In this document: positions 12,001 through 24,600 of the stretch, piece by piece | Layout: each line of letters begins with the position of its first letter | How positions within the stretch are numbered: the first letter of the stretch is position 1 | Assembly (NCBI GenBank): GCA_028751875.1 | Contig: CM054155.1 | Span: 53,434,067-53,498,066, forward strand | Source of the DNA: Rapana venosa | Taxonomy: Eukaryota > Mollusca > Gastropoda > Neogastropoda > Muricidae | DNA length: 64,000 bases | Direction of reading: 5' to 3' | Made by a program: the position numbers and the translations under genes | Notes under the pieces: model-generated | Database searches by the model: none | The model's input: the letters and a program-made list of their open reading frames with translations, nothing else | What the model was told of the DNA's origin: nothing

Positions 12001-15000
12001 GCACAGAGTTAAGAAGAGGAAGAAGAAAAAGACGAAGAAGAAGAAACATTGCGATGAAAAAAAAGAACAAGAAGAAGAAGAAGAAGAAGATGATGAATTG
12101 CGAAAAAGAAAAGAAAAAATTGCGAAGGAGAAAAACAAGAAGAAGAAGAATTGCGAAGAAGAATTGCGAAGAAATAGAAGAGAAAGATTTAAGACAAAGA
12201 AGAATTGCGTAGAAGAATTGCGAATAAAGAAGAAGTAGAAGAAGAAGAAAAAGAAGAAAAGAAAATTGTGAAGAAGAAGAAGAGGAGAAATGTGAAGAAG
12301 AAGAATTGCAAAAAAAGAAGAATTGCGAAGAAGAGTTGGAAGAATTGCCCGAAAGAAGAAGAAGAAATGCTAAGAAGCAGAATCGCGAAGAAGAACAATT
12401 GCGAAGAACAATTGCGAAAAAGAATTGCAAAGAAGAATACAAAGAAGAAGTAGTAGAAGAAAAAAAGACGAAAAAGAAAATTGCAAAGAATAATTCAAAA
12501 TTGTGAAGAAGAAGAAGAAAGAAGAAAAGTAAAGAGGAAGAAAAGAAGAAGAAGAAGAAAAAAGAAGAAGAAAAGAAGAAGAAAAGAAGAAGAAGAAGAA
12601 GAAGAAGGAGAAGAAGAAGAAGAAGGAAGAAGAAAAAAAAGAAGAAGAAGAAGAAGAAGAAGAAGAAGAAGAAGAAGAAGAAGAAGAAGAAGAAGAAGAA
12701 TTACGAAGAATTTCGAGAAGAGGAAACGAAGGAGAAGAAAAATTGCAAAGAGGAAAAAGAAGAAGAATTGCCAAGACGAATTGAGAAGAATGCAAAGAAA
12801 GAAATAAAGAAGATAAGGAAAAAGAATAATTTTCGAAGAATTGCTAAGAATTGCGAAGAAGAAGAAGAAGAAAACAAAGAGGAAGAAGTATTGCGAAGAA
12901 GAAGTGCAAAGAAGAAGAATTTCGAAGAAGAAGAAGAATTGCGAAGAAGAAGAAGAAAAAAATCGCAAGAAGAAAGACGAAAGTTGAAAAAGAAGAACTT
13001 TTGCAGTGCTTCTTTTTCGAAGAATTGCTAAGAATTGCGAAGAAGAAGAAGAATTGCAAAGAAGAAGAAGAAGAAGAGAAGAAAACGCAAAGAAGAAGAA
13101 GACGAAGAAGTTGAAAAGAAGAACTGCGAAGAATTGCTAAGAATGCGAAGAAGAAGAACAAGACAAAGTATTTCGAAGAAAATTTGCAAAGAAGAAGAAT
13201 AATTCCAAAGAAAAAGAATTGCGAAGAGAATTGCGAAGATGAATTGCGAAGAAGAAGAATTGCGAAGAAAATTGCGAAGAAAAAGAAGAATTGAAAAGAA
13301 TAAAAAGAATAGGGAAGAAAGAAAGGAGAATTGCGAAGGAGAAGAAATGCAAAAAAGAAGAATTGCGAGGAAGAAAAATTGCAAAGAAGAGAAATAATTG
13401 CAAAGAAAGAAGAAGAAAAAGACGAAGAAGAAGAAGAAGAAGAAAAAGAAGAAGAAGAAGAAGAAAGAAAGAAGAAGAAGAAAAAGAAGAAAATATGGAC
13501 AAAGAAAATTTTTTAAAAAGGAAGAAGAAGAATTGCAAAGAACAAGAATTACGTAGAAGGAGAATTGCGAAAAAGAAAAATTCGTAGAAGAAGAATTGCG
13601 AAGAAGAGAAAAAAAATTGCGAAGAAGAAGACTTGAAAAGAAGAAAAGAAGAAGAAAAAGAAGAAGAAGAATTGCGAAGAAGAATTGCAAAGAATTGTAA
13701 AGACGAAGAACAATTCAAAGAAAAATAAGAAAAGAAGAGGAATTGCGAAAAAAGGAAAACAAATTGCAAACATTAAGAAGAATTGCGAAGAAGAAGAAGA
13801 AGAAAAAGAAGAAGAATCGCAAAAAAAGAAGAAAAGAAAAATTGTGAAGAAGAAGAGGAATTGTGAAGAAGAGGAACAAGAAGAAGAAAAATTGCGGAAA
13901 AGAATTGCAAAGAAGAATTGCGTCGAAGAAATGCGAAGAAGAATTCCAAAGAAAATATAGAAGAAGAAGAAGAATTGCGTAGAAGAATTGCGAAAAAGAA
14001 TTGCGAAGAAAATTGCAAAGAAGAAGTTGAAGAAGAAGAAGAAGAATTGCCTTGAAGAATTGCGAATAAGAATTGCGAAGAAAAAAAAGAAGAAGAAGAA
14101 GAAGAAAGAAGAAAAGAAGAAGAAAAGAAGAAGAAAAGAAGAAAGAAGAAAAAGATTTGCAAAGAAAAGAAAAGATCTGTGAAGAGAAAGTAGATATCTG
14201 AAGACGAAGAATTGCGAAGAAAAAGAAGAAGAACTGTGAAGAAGAAGAAGCAAATTGCAAAGAAGAAAAAGAATTGCGAAGAAGGAAGAGAAGAAAAAAA
14301 ATCTGCGAAGAAAAGAAAAATGGGAAAAAGAATAAAATTTCGAAGAAGAAGAATTGCGAAGAATAACGATTGAGAAAGATTGCGAAGAAGAAGAATTGTG
14401 AAGAGAAGTATGAAGAAGAATTGCGAAGAAAAAGAGATAAAGAAGAATTGCGAAAAAGAAAAGAAGAACGAAGAAGAATTGCAAAGAAGAAGAAGAAGAT
14501 AAAGAAGAGTTGCGAAGAAGAAGAAGAAGAAGAAGAAGAAGAAGAAGAAGAAGAAGAAGAAGAAGAAGAAGAAGAAGAAGAAGAAAGAAGAAGAGAAGAA
14601 GAAGAAGAAGAAGAAGATTTGCAAAGAAGAAGAAGAAGATCTGTGAAGAGAAAGTAGATATCTGAAGACGAAGAATTGCGAGAAGAAGAAGAAGAACTGT
14701 GAAAGAAAGAAGCAGAATTGCAAAGAAGAAAAAGAATTGCGAAGAAGGAAGAGAAGAAGAAAATCTGCGAAGAAGAAGAAAAATGGGGAAAAAGAATAAG
14801 AATTTCGAAGAAGAAGAATTGCGAAGAATAACGATGAGAAGATTTGCGAAGAATTGCAAAGAAGAAAAAGAAGAAAAAAAAGAAGAGAACAAGAATTGCG
14901 CAGAAAAAGAGTAAGGAGAAGAATCGTTAAGAAGAAGAATTGCAAAGAAGAATTGCAAAAAGAGAAGAGAAGAAGAAAGAAGAAGAAGAAGAAGAAGAAG

Positions 15001-15766
15001 AAGAAGAAGAAGAAGAAGAAGAAGAGAAGAAGATGAAGAAGAAGATAAAGGAGAAGAAAAAGAAGAAGAAGAAGAAGAAGAAGACGATGAAGAAGAAGAA
15101 GTGTGATGAAAAAGAAGAAGATGATGAATTGCGAAAAAGAAGAAGAAGAATGGCAAAGAAAAAAAAAAAGGAAGTAGAGGAATTGCGAAGAAGAATTGCG
15201 AAGAAATAGAAGAAAAAGAAGAAGACGAAGAAGAAGAATTGCGTAGAAGAAGAAGTAGAAGAAGAAGAAAAGATGCGAACAAGATGTAAGGAGAAATGCA
15301 AAGAAGAAAGAATTGCGAAAAAGAGTTGAGAAAAATTGCAAAGAAGTAGAACAATTGCGACGAAGAAGATATGCGAAGAAGAAAAATTGCGAAGAAGAAT
15401 TGCGAAGAAGAATTGTGAAGAAGAATTGCAAAGAAGAATTGCAAAGAAGTAGTAGAAGAAGAAGAAGAAGACGAAGAAGAAGAATTGCATAGAAGAATTG
15501 CGAAGAATTGTGAAGAAGAAGAAGTAGAAGAAAGTAGCGAAGAATTGCGAAGAAGAAGAGAAAAAGAAGAAGAAGAAACATTGTGAAGAGGAAGAAGAAG
15601 AAGAATTACCAAGAAGAATTGAGAAAAATTGCAAAGAAGAAATAGAAGGAGAAGATGAAAAGAAGAATTGCAAAGAATTGCTAAGAACTCCAAAGAAGAA
15701 GAAGAAAACGAAGAAGAACAAGAACAAGAAGAAATAACGCGAAGAAGAATTGCAAAGAAGAAGAAT
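9001..15766 (+). repeat. polypurine GAA/TTGC satellite, block 1 (left part)
   Basis: This is a continuous purine-rich strand made of short (GAA)n runs separated by the tetranucleotide TTGC, usually in the context GAATTGCGAAG or GAATTGCAAAG. Each TTGC shifts the triplet phase by one, so translated frames rotate through Lys-, Glu- and Arg-rich stretches. Pure GAA runs occur, for example at 11835-11905 and 14515-14585. Longer shared segments (see 14153-14850) show that it is not a simple microsatellite. It carries no recognisable gene. Confidence 0.9.
14153..14850 (+). repeat. higher-order tandem duplication in the satellite, period about 464 bp
   Basis: The segment from 14153 recurs from 14616. 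Both copies contain 'gaagagaaagtagatatctg' (the TAGATATCTG part is at 14191 and 14655), then ATCTGCGAAGAA, a GGGAAAAAGAATAA motif, and GAATAACGAT near the end. Related segments occur at 27745-28030 and, inverted, at 15860-15960. The spacer between the copies contains a long pure GAA run. Confidence 0.75.
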
Positions 15767-17558
15767 CTTAACAATTCTTCTCCTTACTCTTTTTCTGCGC
15801 AATTCTTGTTCCTCTTCTTCTTCTTCTTTTTTTTTCTTCTTGCAATTCTTCGCAATTCTTTTCAATCATTATTCTTCGCAATTCTTCTTCTTCGAAATTC
15901 TTCTTATTCTTTTTTCCCAATTCTTCTTCTTCTTCGCAGATCTTCTTTTTCTTCTTCGCAATTCTTTTTCTTCTTCGCAATTCCTCTTCTACGCAATTCT
16001 TTTTTATCTTCCTCTTTGCAATTCTTCTTCTTCATTCTTCTTCTTCTTCTTCTTCTTCTTCTTCTTCTTCTTCTTCACATTTCTTCTTCTTCTTCTTTGC
16101 AATTCTCCTTCTACACAATTCTTCTTCTTCTCTTCTTTGCAAATCTTCTTCTTCTTCTTCTTCTTCTTCTTCTTCTTCTTCTTCTTCTTCTTCTTCTTCT
16201 TCTTCTTCTTCTTCTTCTTCGCAACTCTTCTTTATCTTCTTCTTCTTCCTAATTCTTCTTTTCTTTGCATTCTTATTTATCTTCTTCTTCTTCGCAATTC
16301 TCTTCATAATTCTTCTTCTTCTTCGCATATCTTCCTCGCAATTCTTCTTCTTCTTCCTCCACGCAATTCTTCTCTTCTTTTTTTTCTTCTTCTTCGCAAT
16401 TCTTCGCAATTCGTCTTCTTCTTCTTCTTCTACTTCTTCTTCTTCTTCGTCGTCTTCTTCTCTTCTTCTCTTCTTCTTCTCTTCTTCTTCTTCTTCTTTC
16501 TTCTTCTTCTTCTCTTCTTCTTCTTCTGCAATTTCTTCTTCTTCGCAATTCTTCTTCGCAATTCTTCTTCGCATTTCTTCTATGCAAGTCTTCTTTCTTC
16601 TTCTTTTTTCTACTAGCTTCTTTGCATTTATTTTTCGCAATTCTTCTACCCAATTCTTCTTCGCACATCTTTTTCGCAATTCTTCTTCTTCTTCTTCTTT
16701 TTCTTCTTCTTCACAATTCCTCTTCTTCTTCTTCGCATTCTTTTCTTCTTCTTCTTTTGCTTTGCAATTGTTCTTCTTTTTCATCTTCTTCTTCGCATAA
16801 CTTCGCAATTTTTCTTCTGCACAATTCTTCTTCTTCTTCTTCTTCTTCTTCTTCTTCTTCTTCTCTTCTTCTTCTTCTTAATTCTTTGCAATTGTTCTTT
16901 TTTTTGCAATTCCTCTTCTTATTCTTATTCTTCTTTGCAATTGTTCTTCGTCTTGCATATCTTTGCAATTCTTCTTTGTAATTCTTCTTCGTCGTCTTCT
17001 TTTTCTTCTTTGCAAGTCTTCTTCGCAATTTTTCTTCTTCTTAGCAATTTTTCTTTTCGCAATTCTTCTTCTTCGTAATTCTTGTTGTTCGCAATTCTTC
17101 TTCTTCCTCATTAAAATTCTTCGTCTTCTTCTCCTTTTCTTCTTCTTTCTTCTCTTTGCAATCTTCTTCTTCTTTGCAATTATTTCTCTTCTTTGCAATT
17201 TACCTTCATCGCAATTCTTCTTGTTCGCATTTCTTCTCACTTCGCATTTCTCCTTTTTCTGCTGCCCAATTCTTTTTATTCTTTGCAATTCTTCTTCTTC
17301 TTCGCAATTCTTCAAATTCTTCTTCTTTTTCTTCTTCGCAATTCTTCTCAATTCTTCTTCGCAATTCATCTTTGCAGTTCTCTTTGCAATTCTTTTTCTT
17401 TGGAATTCTTCTTCTTCTTTGCAAATCTTCTTCGCAATACTTTATCTTGTTCTTGTTCTTGTTCTTCTTCTTCTTCTTCTTCGCAATTCTTAGCAATTCT
17501 TCGCAATTTTTCTTTTTCATCTTCTTCTTCTTCCTCTTCTTTGAGAAGAATTGTTAAG
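15767..17558 (-). repeat. inverted segment of the satellite (polypyrimidine on + strand)
   Basis: Strand composition flips abruptly from purine to pyrimidine near 15770 and back near 17541. The block has the same (TTC)n/GCAA grammar as the reverse complement of its surroundings. Its two ends carry a perfect 16-bp inverted pair: 'cttaacaattcttctc' at 15767-15782 and 'gagaagaattgttaag' at 17543-17558. Confidence 0.85.
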
Positions 17559-18160
17559 AAGAAGGAGAAGAAGAATGGCAAAGAAGAAGAAGAAGAAGAA
17601 GAAGAAGAAGAAGAAGAAAAGAAGAAAAGAAGAAGAAGAAGAAAGAAGAAGAAGAAGAAAAAAAAGAAGAAGAAAAGAAGAAGAAAAAGAAGAAGAAGAA
17701 GAAGAAGAAAAAGGGAAGAAGAAAAAGAAGAAGAAAAAGGGAAGAATTGGGAAGTAAAAAAAGAAGGAGAAGAAGAATGGCAAAGACGAAGAAAATAATT
17801 GCAAACAATTGCGATGAAGAAGAAGGAGAAGAAAAAGAAGAATTGCGGAGAAGATAAAAAAAGAATTGCGAGAAGAAGAAGAAGAAGAAGAGAAGAAGAA
17901 AGAAGAAGAAGAAGAAGAAGAGAAGAAAAAGAAAAGAAGAAAAGAGAAGAAAAGAAGAATTGCTAAGTAGACGAATCACAAAGAAATGCAAAGACTTGTG
18001 AAAAAGAAGAATTGCGAATATAAGAAATGTGAAGAAAAATATATGCGAAGAAGAAGAATTGCAAAGAAGAAGAAGAATTGCGAAGAAGAAGAAGTATTGG
18101 CAAGAAGAAGACTTGCGAAGAAAAAGAAGAAGAAGATGAAAAAGAAGAAGTGCAAAGAAT
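17559..18160 (+). repeat. polypurine GAA/TTGC satellite, block 1 (right part)
   Basis: The same satellite grammar resumes. The segment 17957-18160 aligns with 28463-28670 (shared 'gaattgctaagtagacgaat' and 'atatatgcgaagaag'). That alignment shows what the array looked like before the LINE insertion at 18161. Confidence 0.85.
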
Positions 18161-20110
18161 AGGGATAATATCTTTGATCCATAAAGGGAAAGACTTAGAC
18201 AGAGAACATCTATCAAACTGGAGGCCTATTACGCTAAAAAATACTGACTATAAAATTTTAGCGATGATAATTGGGACCCGATTAGGTCAAGTTATTCCAA
18301 ATTAAAAGGAAGACCACGTAGGCTACATCAAAGGAAGAAACATAGCCACGTAACCGACTATTTGATGACACTATCACATTCATGAACAGCAAAGCAGTAT
18401 CTACTGGCCCTAGACTACTCTAAAAGTTTGATTCCCTATATCAAAAGTCCATACTTGCTTCATACATTTGATATATTTGGCTTTGGACACGATTTTAAGA
18501 GATGGGTAATGATATAAAATGAAAACGCTTTTTAGTCACATAAATTATGGGGGTGGGTATCAGAAAGCTTCAAAATTAATTGTGGAATAGGCAAAAGGGT
18601 GTCCTTTTTCCCCTCTAGCGTTCGTTTTTAGTGTAGAATTGCTAGCTATTAAAAATAAAAACTCTAGGTAGGGAAAATCCAGTTACCAGGAGTGAGTGAA
18701 AAACACTATTCTCTAAATATTGCAGTTAGCTGATGACACAACTTATTCCTGAAGAATAGAAATGACGTAACCTAGCAACTGAAATAATAAAACAAATTTG
18801 CATGCTTCTCTGGGTTACAGTTAAATATGAATAAAACAAAGTTATTAGTAATGGGAAGAGGTTGTTTTTGACAATGATCTGCCGTTTGATATTTTTGATA
18901 AAATTAAAATCCCGGGGAAAATTCTTTGCACCGGAAAAATGGCTAAGGAAATAAAAAATAACTGGGGAAAAGTGTAAACGAACTTACTCAACATGATTAA
19001 AGAATGGTTGTGAAAGGGATTAAGTATACAGGGCAAAATCATAGTTATAAAAACTTTTCTGATTAGTCAGTTCACATACGTTTTTTGCAGGGCAGTTGGG
19101 CTTCCAAAAAACCCCTTCTTATTAAAATCAAACAACTCTTATACAAATTTCTTTGGCAAAGGAAATATTTGTAATAGACGGGGGTTCGAAAAGTCAAACG
19201 GAAAAAATGAAAACAGATTATAAAGACGGGGGCTTGAATATGGTAGATATGGTCCCAAATGCAGGAGATATTTAGTTTGCATGGATAGGTAGACTGTAAA
19301 TAGAGGCAAAAGGCACCTGGCGTGTCATCCCCTTTTGGGAAATTTTAAAAAAAATTGCCCCAGGTCACCCCGTGTTCGAAGTTAATTGCTATAGTTATGA
19401 AATGCAAGGACTCTCAGGAGTTAAGAATGGTTTTGGAAAGATGCAATGCAACATTTTTAGATAAAACATCAAAAACTAATTTGGAAAACGTATTAGCAGA
19501 ACAAATGGACAGCAGCATCTCTTTTAAAAACGACTTATCAAGTATAAACATAGAATAATCAACTTTCAAAATGGAAGAAAGGGATTTGTACGTGTTAAAG
19601 ATATTAGAATCCACAGGAAAAAACGTGTTGCGTCACTAAAGGGAATAAACTGAAGTATTAAACAAACAAGGCAATAACAACTATTTTCAGTTTTTTTGCA
19701 CTCATAAACGCAATTTTCCTAGACCATGGATTGATACAATACAAAAGGGCACAATAGTCTTTTCAGAGGAACAGAATAAAGATATAGAAGAAAGGCACAT
19801 TTGATTGCAAACCAAAGCAAATCAAGTACCATCTAATGGCAAAAAATGTTACCGAATCTTTTACACCCATGCAGTTGACTTCTGGCACAAAAAAATTGAC
19901 TTCACGCTTGACAAACAAGTATGGCTTATGCCAAGATTGGCTACAAAAGAAGTAAGACTAAGTGAGCTGCAATGGAAAATACTGCACAACCTGTATCCAA
20001 CTAAATTTTTGCTACATAAAATAGGTATATCTGATTCTGTGTTTTGTGACTACTGCTCAGACATAATTGTTTTCATTGATCATTTCTTTATGAATGTCCA
20101 AAAGTAAAAC
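18161..20110 (+). pseudogene. LINE B copy 1 reverse transcriptase, heavily decayed
   Basis: The RT fingers are recognisable at the left edge: IHKGKDLDREHLSNWRPITL, then NTDYKILAMI. Degraded traces of GYIKGRN, the ALDYSK catalytic region and an ADDT box follow. The C-terminal part is open in 19355-19558 and 19805-20107, with DKQVWLMPRLATKEVRLSEL and a Cys cluster FCDYC. Comparison with 49604-52319 shows many frameshifts and stops. The motif set is that of L1/Tx1-clade ORF2. It is non-functional as written. No endonuclease is present because of the 5' truncation. Confidence 0.8.
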
Positions 20111-20554
20111 GTTTTTGGACGTATATTGACAACACTCCTTGTCTGTAAAATGGTAAAAACCTTCATTTTTTTTATCACTGACTTCTGTTGGCTATAATCC
20201 AAAGGAACTTACTGAAACAAATCGTTGGATCAACAAAATTATCTTGCTTGGAAAAATGTGCATTAGTAAGATCAAAAGACCAAATCTACCCTACAATCCC
20301 AGGGGGTTTTTGAACAAGAAGGACACTGAGAAAATTACTGTCAACTTAATTGTCCGTGACTATATTAAAAAAAATATGTCAACAGAGTAAAATCTAGTAA
20401 AAATTTGTAACATATTTTCCAGTTATGTAAAATACATTATTTAATCTTTCAAAAGAAGAGTAGTGACAAAAAATGAATGTATCATGAATAAAAGAAAGTA
20501 GCTATGTGAATGATGTGATTTAAGAAGAAGAGTGTGTGAATGATGAAAAAAAAG

Positions 20555-20740
20555 TTATGCGTGCAACTGCGCACGGGTCCTAGGTTTATAGTCTTATCCG
20601 AAGGACTTTTGGGGAGAGCGGAGTCTGTGCTGATGTTGTCTCCAGAGGAGAGGTCCTCTTGAGCACGATTCGAAACCGGATCGTGGGATTGCGAGCGCGA
20701 TGTTGTGGCCCCTAGGTTACCCTGTCCCGCGAGCGCGGGG
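20555..20740 (-). mobile_element. tRNA-derived SINE-like segment in the LINE B 3' region
   Basis: Read on the minus strand it carries a degenerate tRNA B box (GGTTTCGAATCG). A body follows containing TCTCCCCAAAAGTCC and GACTATAAACCTAGG. Matching segments occur at 49172-49350 and 57735-57995. It sits at the same place relative to LINE B as in copy 2, so it was probably part of the LINE before either copy inserted. Confidence 0.65.
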
Positions 20741-20744
20741 TTTG

Positions 20745-20905
20745 GCGTGTGTGTTTGTGTGTTGTGGTGTGTGTGTGTGTGTGTGTTGTGTGTTTTGTTG
20801 TGGTGTGTGTGTGTGTGTTTGTTGTGTGTGTATGTGTGTATGTGTTTTATGTGTGAGTGTGTGTGTGTGCGGGGAGCGAATGTGTGCGTGTGTGCGTGCA
20901 TGCTT
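20745..20905. repeat. (GT)n microsatellite, interrupted
   Basis: A GT-rich array with TTGT and TATG interruptions. Its counterpart in LINE B copy 2 is the CA/CG array at 49050-49170. Confidence 0.85.
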
Positions 20906-21425
20906 GCGGGTATTCTTCCTTTGAAGTAACATATCTTTGCCCAAAGTGATATTATATGATGATTATGAATGATGATGATGATGATGATAATGTAATGATA
21001 TTGGTGATGAGGATGAAAAGAAAAAAGGCCTTAAGAAAAGGTTTAAGGTAAACTATATAAAGGATTCAACTCTCTTTGTTAGGGAAATACGGAAGGGGCA
21101 TGGCAAGATATTATAATGAGTGTGAAAATGGATGAAAGAAAGGAAAGTTAACAATACCACACATACACTAGAGCAAAAACTAAACCCAGACAGTTGTTAA
21201 TCACTCCTCCACATCTTTAGAAATGCACACAACAGCACACACTAGAGCAACTATAAACCCAGGCGATTGTCCGCTGCAGCTGAATATCAATAGAACACAG
21301 GCAGCAGTTCACACTGGGGCAGTCATTGCTCCAGACAGTAGGTAAGATAAGAGAGAAAGGTTGGTTATGTTTAAAAAAAAAAGGAAAAAAGACACCCTCC
21401 CCCCCCCCCCCCCCAAAAAAAAAAA

Positions 21426-21606
21426 GATTTGGGGTTCTAGGGGTTTATTGTTTATTGTTTGTTTATTTTTGGGGGGGTTGTTTTTGGCCAATGAAGGGAG
21501 GCGTGTGAAGCACTAACTTAAAAAAAAAGTCAAAAAAAAGAAGGGGGAAAAAAAGAGACCCCCCAAAAGATGGTGTTCCTGACCTGCATGCAACTGAGAC
21601 CACGAA
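21426..21606 (+). other. extra flank between the LINE B A-run and its direct repeat
   Basis: Copy 2 appears to end at a short A-run at about 48567. Copy 1 continues beyond the equivalent A-run for about 180 bases before the 13-bp flanking repeat. The extra piece has G-rich and A-rich runs and a unique part (21565-21600). It could be 3'-transduced flank, a longer tail, or older sequence at the site. Confidence 0.4.
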
Positions 21607-24600
21607 AAGTGCAAAGAATTGCAAAGAAGAAGAATTCTGAAGAAGAAGAATTCTGAAGAAGAAGAATTCTGAAGAAGAAGAAGAAGAAGAAGAATTCTGA
21701 CGAAGAAGAAGAATTCTGAAGAAGAAATTCTAAAGAAGAATTCTGAAGAAGAAGAAGAAGAAGAAAAAAAGAAGAAGAATTCTGAAGAAGAAGAAGAAGA
21801 AGAAGAATTCTGAAGAAAAAGAAGAAGAAGAAGAAAAGAAGAAGAAGAAGAAGAAAAAAAATGCGAAGAAGAATTGGGAAGAAGAAGAAGGAGAATTGCG
21901 AAGACAAATTGCGAAGAAGAAATACGACGAAGAAGAAGAATTGCCAAAGGGAAGATGAAAAATGTGAAGAAGAAGAAGAATTGTGAAAAAGTAGAAAAAG
22001 ACTTCCAAAGAAGAAGAATTGCGAAGAAGAAGAAGAAGATTTGAGAAGAAGAAGAAGAATTGCAAAGAAGAAAAAGAATACCGAAGAAGAAAACGAAGAC
22101 TTGCGAAGAAGAAGAAAAAGAATTGTGAAAAAAAGAAGAAGAAGATTTGCAAAAAGAAAAAGAAGAAGACCGCAAAGAAGAAGAAGGAGAAGAAGAGCAA
22201 GAGGAAGAGAATTGTGAAAAAAAAAGAATGCGAAGAAGAAGAATTGCGAAGAAGAAGAAGAAAAATTGCAAACAATTGCAAAGACGAACATGAAGAAGAA
22301 GAAGAAGAATTGTGAAGAAGAAGAGGAAGAAGAATTGCGAAGAAGATAAAGAAAAAGAATTGCGAAATAGAAGAGTTTTGAAGAATTTTGAAGAATTGCG
22401 AAGAAGAAATGCGAAGAAGAAGAATTGCGAAAAAGAAGAATTGCAAAGAAGAAGAATTGCAAAGAAGAACAATTGCGTAGAAGAAGAATTGCAAAGAAGA
22501 AGAAGAATTACAAATGCGAAGAAGAAGACTTGAGAAGAAGAAGAAGAATTGCAAAGAAGAAGAATTGTGAAAAATAATTGCGAGGAAGAAGAAGAAGAAT
22601 TGAGAAGTGGAGGAATTGCGAAGTAGAAGAAGAAGAAGAATTGCGAAGAACATAAAAGAATAATTGCAAAGAAGAAGAAGAATTGCGAAGAAATTGAAAA
22701 AGAAATTGCAAAAAAGAAGAAAAAGAAGAAGAAGAATATTTGTAAAGAAGAAAAAAGAATTGCGGAAGAAGAAGAAGAAGAAGGGAAAAGGAAGAAAGAA
22801 GAAGAAGAAAAGAAAGAAAAGAAGAAGAAGAAGAAGAAGAAAGAAGAAGAAAAAGAAGAAGAAAAGAAGACTGCGAGAAAAAAGAAGAAGAAGAAAAAAA
22901 ATTGCGAAGAAGAAAAAAGAAGAAGAAGAAGAAGAAGAAGAAGAAGAAGAAGAAGAAGAAGAAGAAGAAGAAGAAGAAGAATTGCAAAGATGAAAGAAGA
23001 AGAAGAAAAAAAATTGCAAGAAGAACAAGAAGAAGAGAAGAATTGCGAAAAAGAAAAAAAGAAGAAGAATTGCCAAAAAGAAGAAAAGAAGAAAGAAAGA
23101 AAGAGAAGAAGAAGAAGAAGAAGAAGGGAAGAAGAAAAGGAAGAAGAAGAAGAAGAATTGTGAAGAAGATATGCGAAGAAGAAGAAATTGCAAACAAGAA
23201 GAAGAAGAATTGCAAGAAGACGAAGAGAAGAAGACGAAGAAGAAGAAGAAGAAGAAGGAAAAGAAGAAGAAGAAGAAGAAGAAGAAAAAAGAAGGAAAAA
23301 AAAAGAAGAAGAAAAGAAAAGAGAAAAGAAGAAGAAGAAAGAAAAAGAAGAAGAAGAAAAGAAGAAGAAGAAGAGAGAAGAAGAAGAAGAAGAAGAAGGA
23401 AAAAGAAGAATTGCAAAGATAAAAAACGAAGAAATAAAAATTGCGAAAGAGAAGAAGAAGGGAAGAAGAAGAAAGAAGAAGAAGAAGAAGGAAAAAAGAA
23501 AAAGAAAGAAGAAGAAGAAGAAGAAGATTGCGAAAAGAAAATAAAGAAAAAGAATTGCAAAGAAGAAAGAAGAAGAAGAAGAAGAAGAAGAAGAAGAAGA
23601 AGAAGAAGAAGAAGAAGAAGAATGGGAAAAAGAAAAAAAGGGAAGAAGAAAAAAGAAGAAGAAGAAGAAAGAAGAAGAAGAAAGAAAGAAGAAAAAGAAA
23701 GAAGAAGAAGAAGAAGAAGAAAGGGAAAAATATGCGAAGAAGAAGAATTGTGAAGAAGAAGAATTGCGAAGAAAAAAAAGAATTGCAGAGCAGACGAAGA
23801 AGAAAGAAGAGAAGAAAAAAGAAGAAGAAGAAGGAGAAGAAGAAGAAGAAGAAGAAGAAGAAGAAGAAGAAGAAAGAAGAAGAAGAAGAAGAAGATTTGC
23901 GAGGAAGAGGATTTGCAAAGAAGAAGAAAAAAAAGGAGAAAAAGAAGAAAAAGAATTGCGAAGAAGATATACGAAGAAGAAGAATTGTGAAGAAGAAGAA
24001 TTGAGAGGAAGAAGAAAAAGAATTGCAAAGCAGAGGAAGATGAAGAAGAAGAGGAAGAAATGCGGAGAAGACGAATTGCAAAACAGAGAATTGCGAAGAT
24101 TTGCGGAGAAAAAGAATTGCGAAGATTTGTGAAGATGAAGAAGAATTGCGAAAAGAAGAATTGCGAAAAAGAAAGAAAATTGCGAAGATAAAGAAAAGGA
24201 TAAATTGCGAAGAAGAAGAATTGCGAAGAAAAATTGCGAAGAAGAAGAAGAAAAAGAATTTCCAAGAAGAAGCATTGCGAAGAAGAAGAAATGCAAAGAA
24301 GAATTCCAAAGAAGAAGAAGAAGATGATGAAGAAGAAGAATTGCAAAGAAGAAGAATTGTGAAAAATAATTGCGAGGAAGAAGAAGAAGAAGAAGAAGAA
24401 TTGAGAAGTGGAGGAATTGCGAAGTAGAAGAAGAAGAATTGCGAAGAACATAAAAGAATAATTGCAAAGAAGAAGAAGAATTGCGAAGAGAATTTAAAAA
24501 AGAAATTGCAAAGAAGAAGAAAAAGAAGAAAAGGGGAATATTTGTAAAGAAGAAGAAAAGAATTGCGAAAAAGAAGAAGAAGAAGAAGAAGGAAAAAGAG

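Larger units (their letters stand above)
18161..21606 (+). mobile_element. LINE B copy 1 (Tx1/L1-like), 5'-truncated, inserted in the satellite
   Basis: The insert begins in mid-RT and runs through the RT C-terminus, a long 3' region with an antisense SINE, a GT array and a unique segment. It ends C-rich then A-rich near 21425, with about 180 further bases. It is flanked by a perfect 13-bp direct repeat, 'aagtgcaaagaat', at 18148-18160 and 21607-21619. The uninterrupted satellite sequence is seen near 28660-28700. A second copy of the same structure lies inverted at 48567-52340. Confidence 0.75.
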
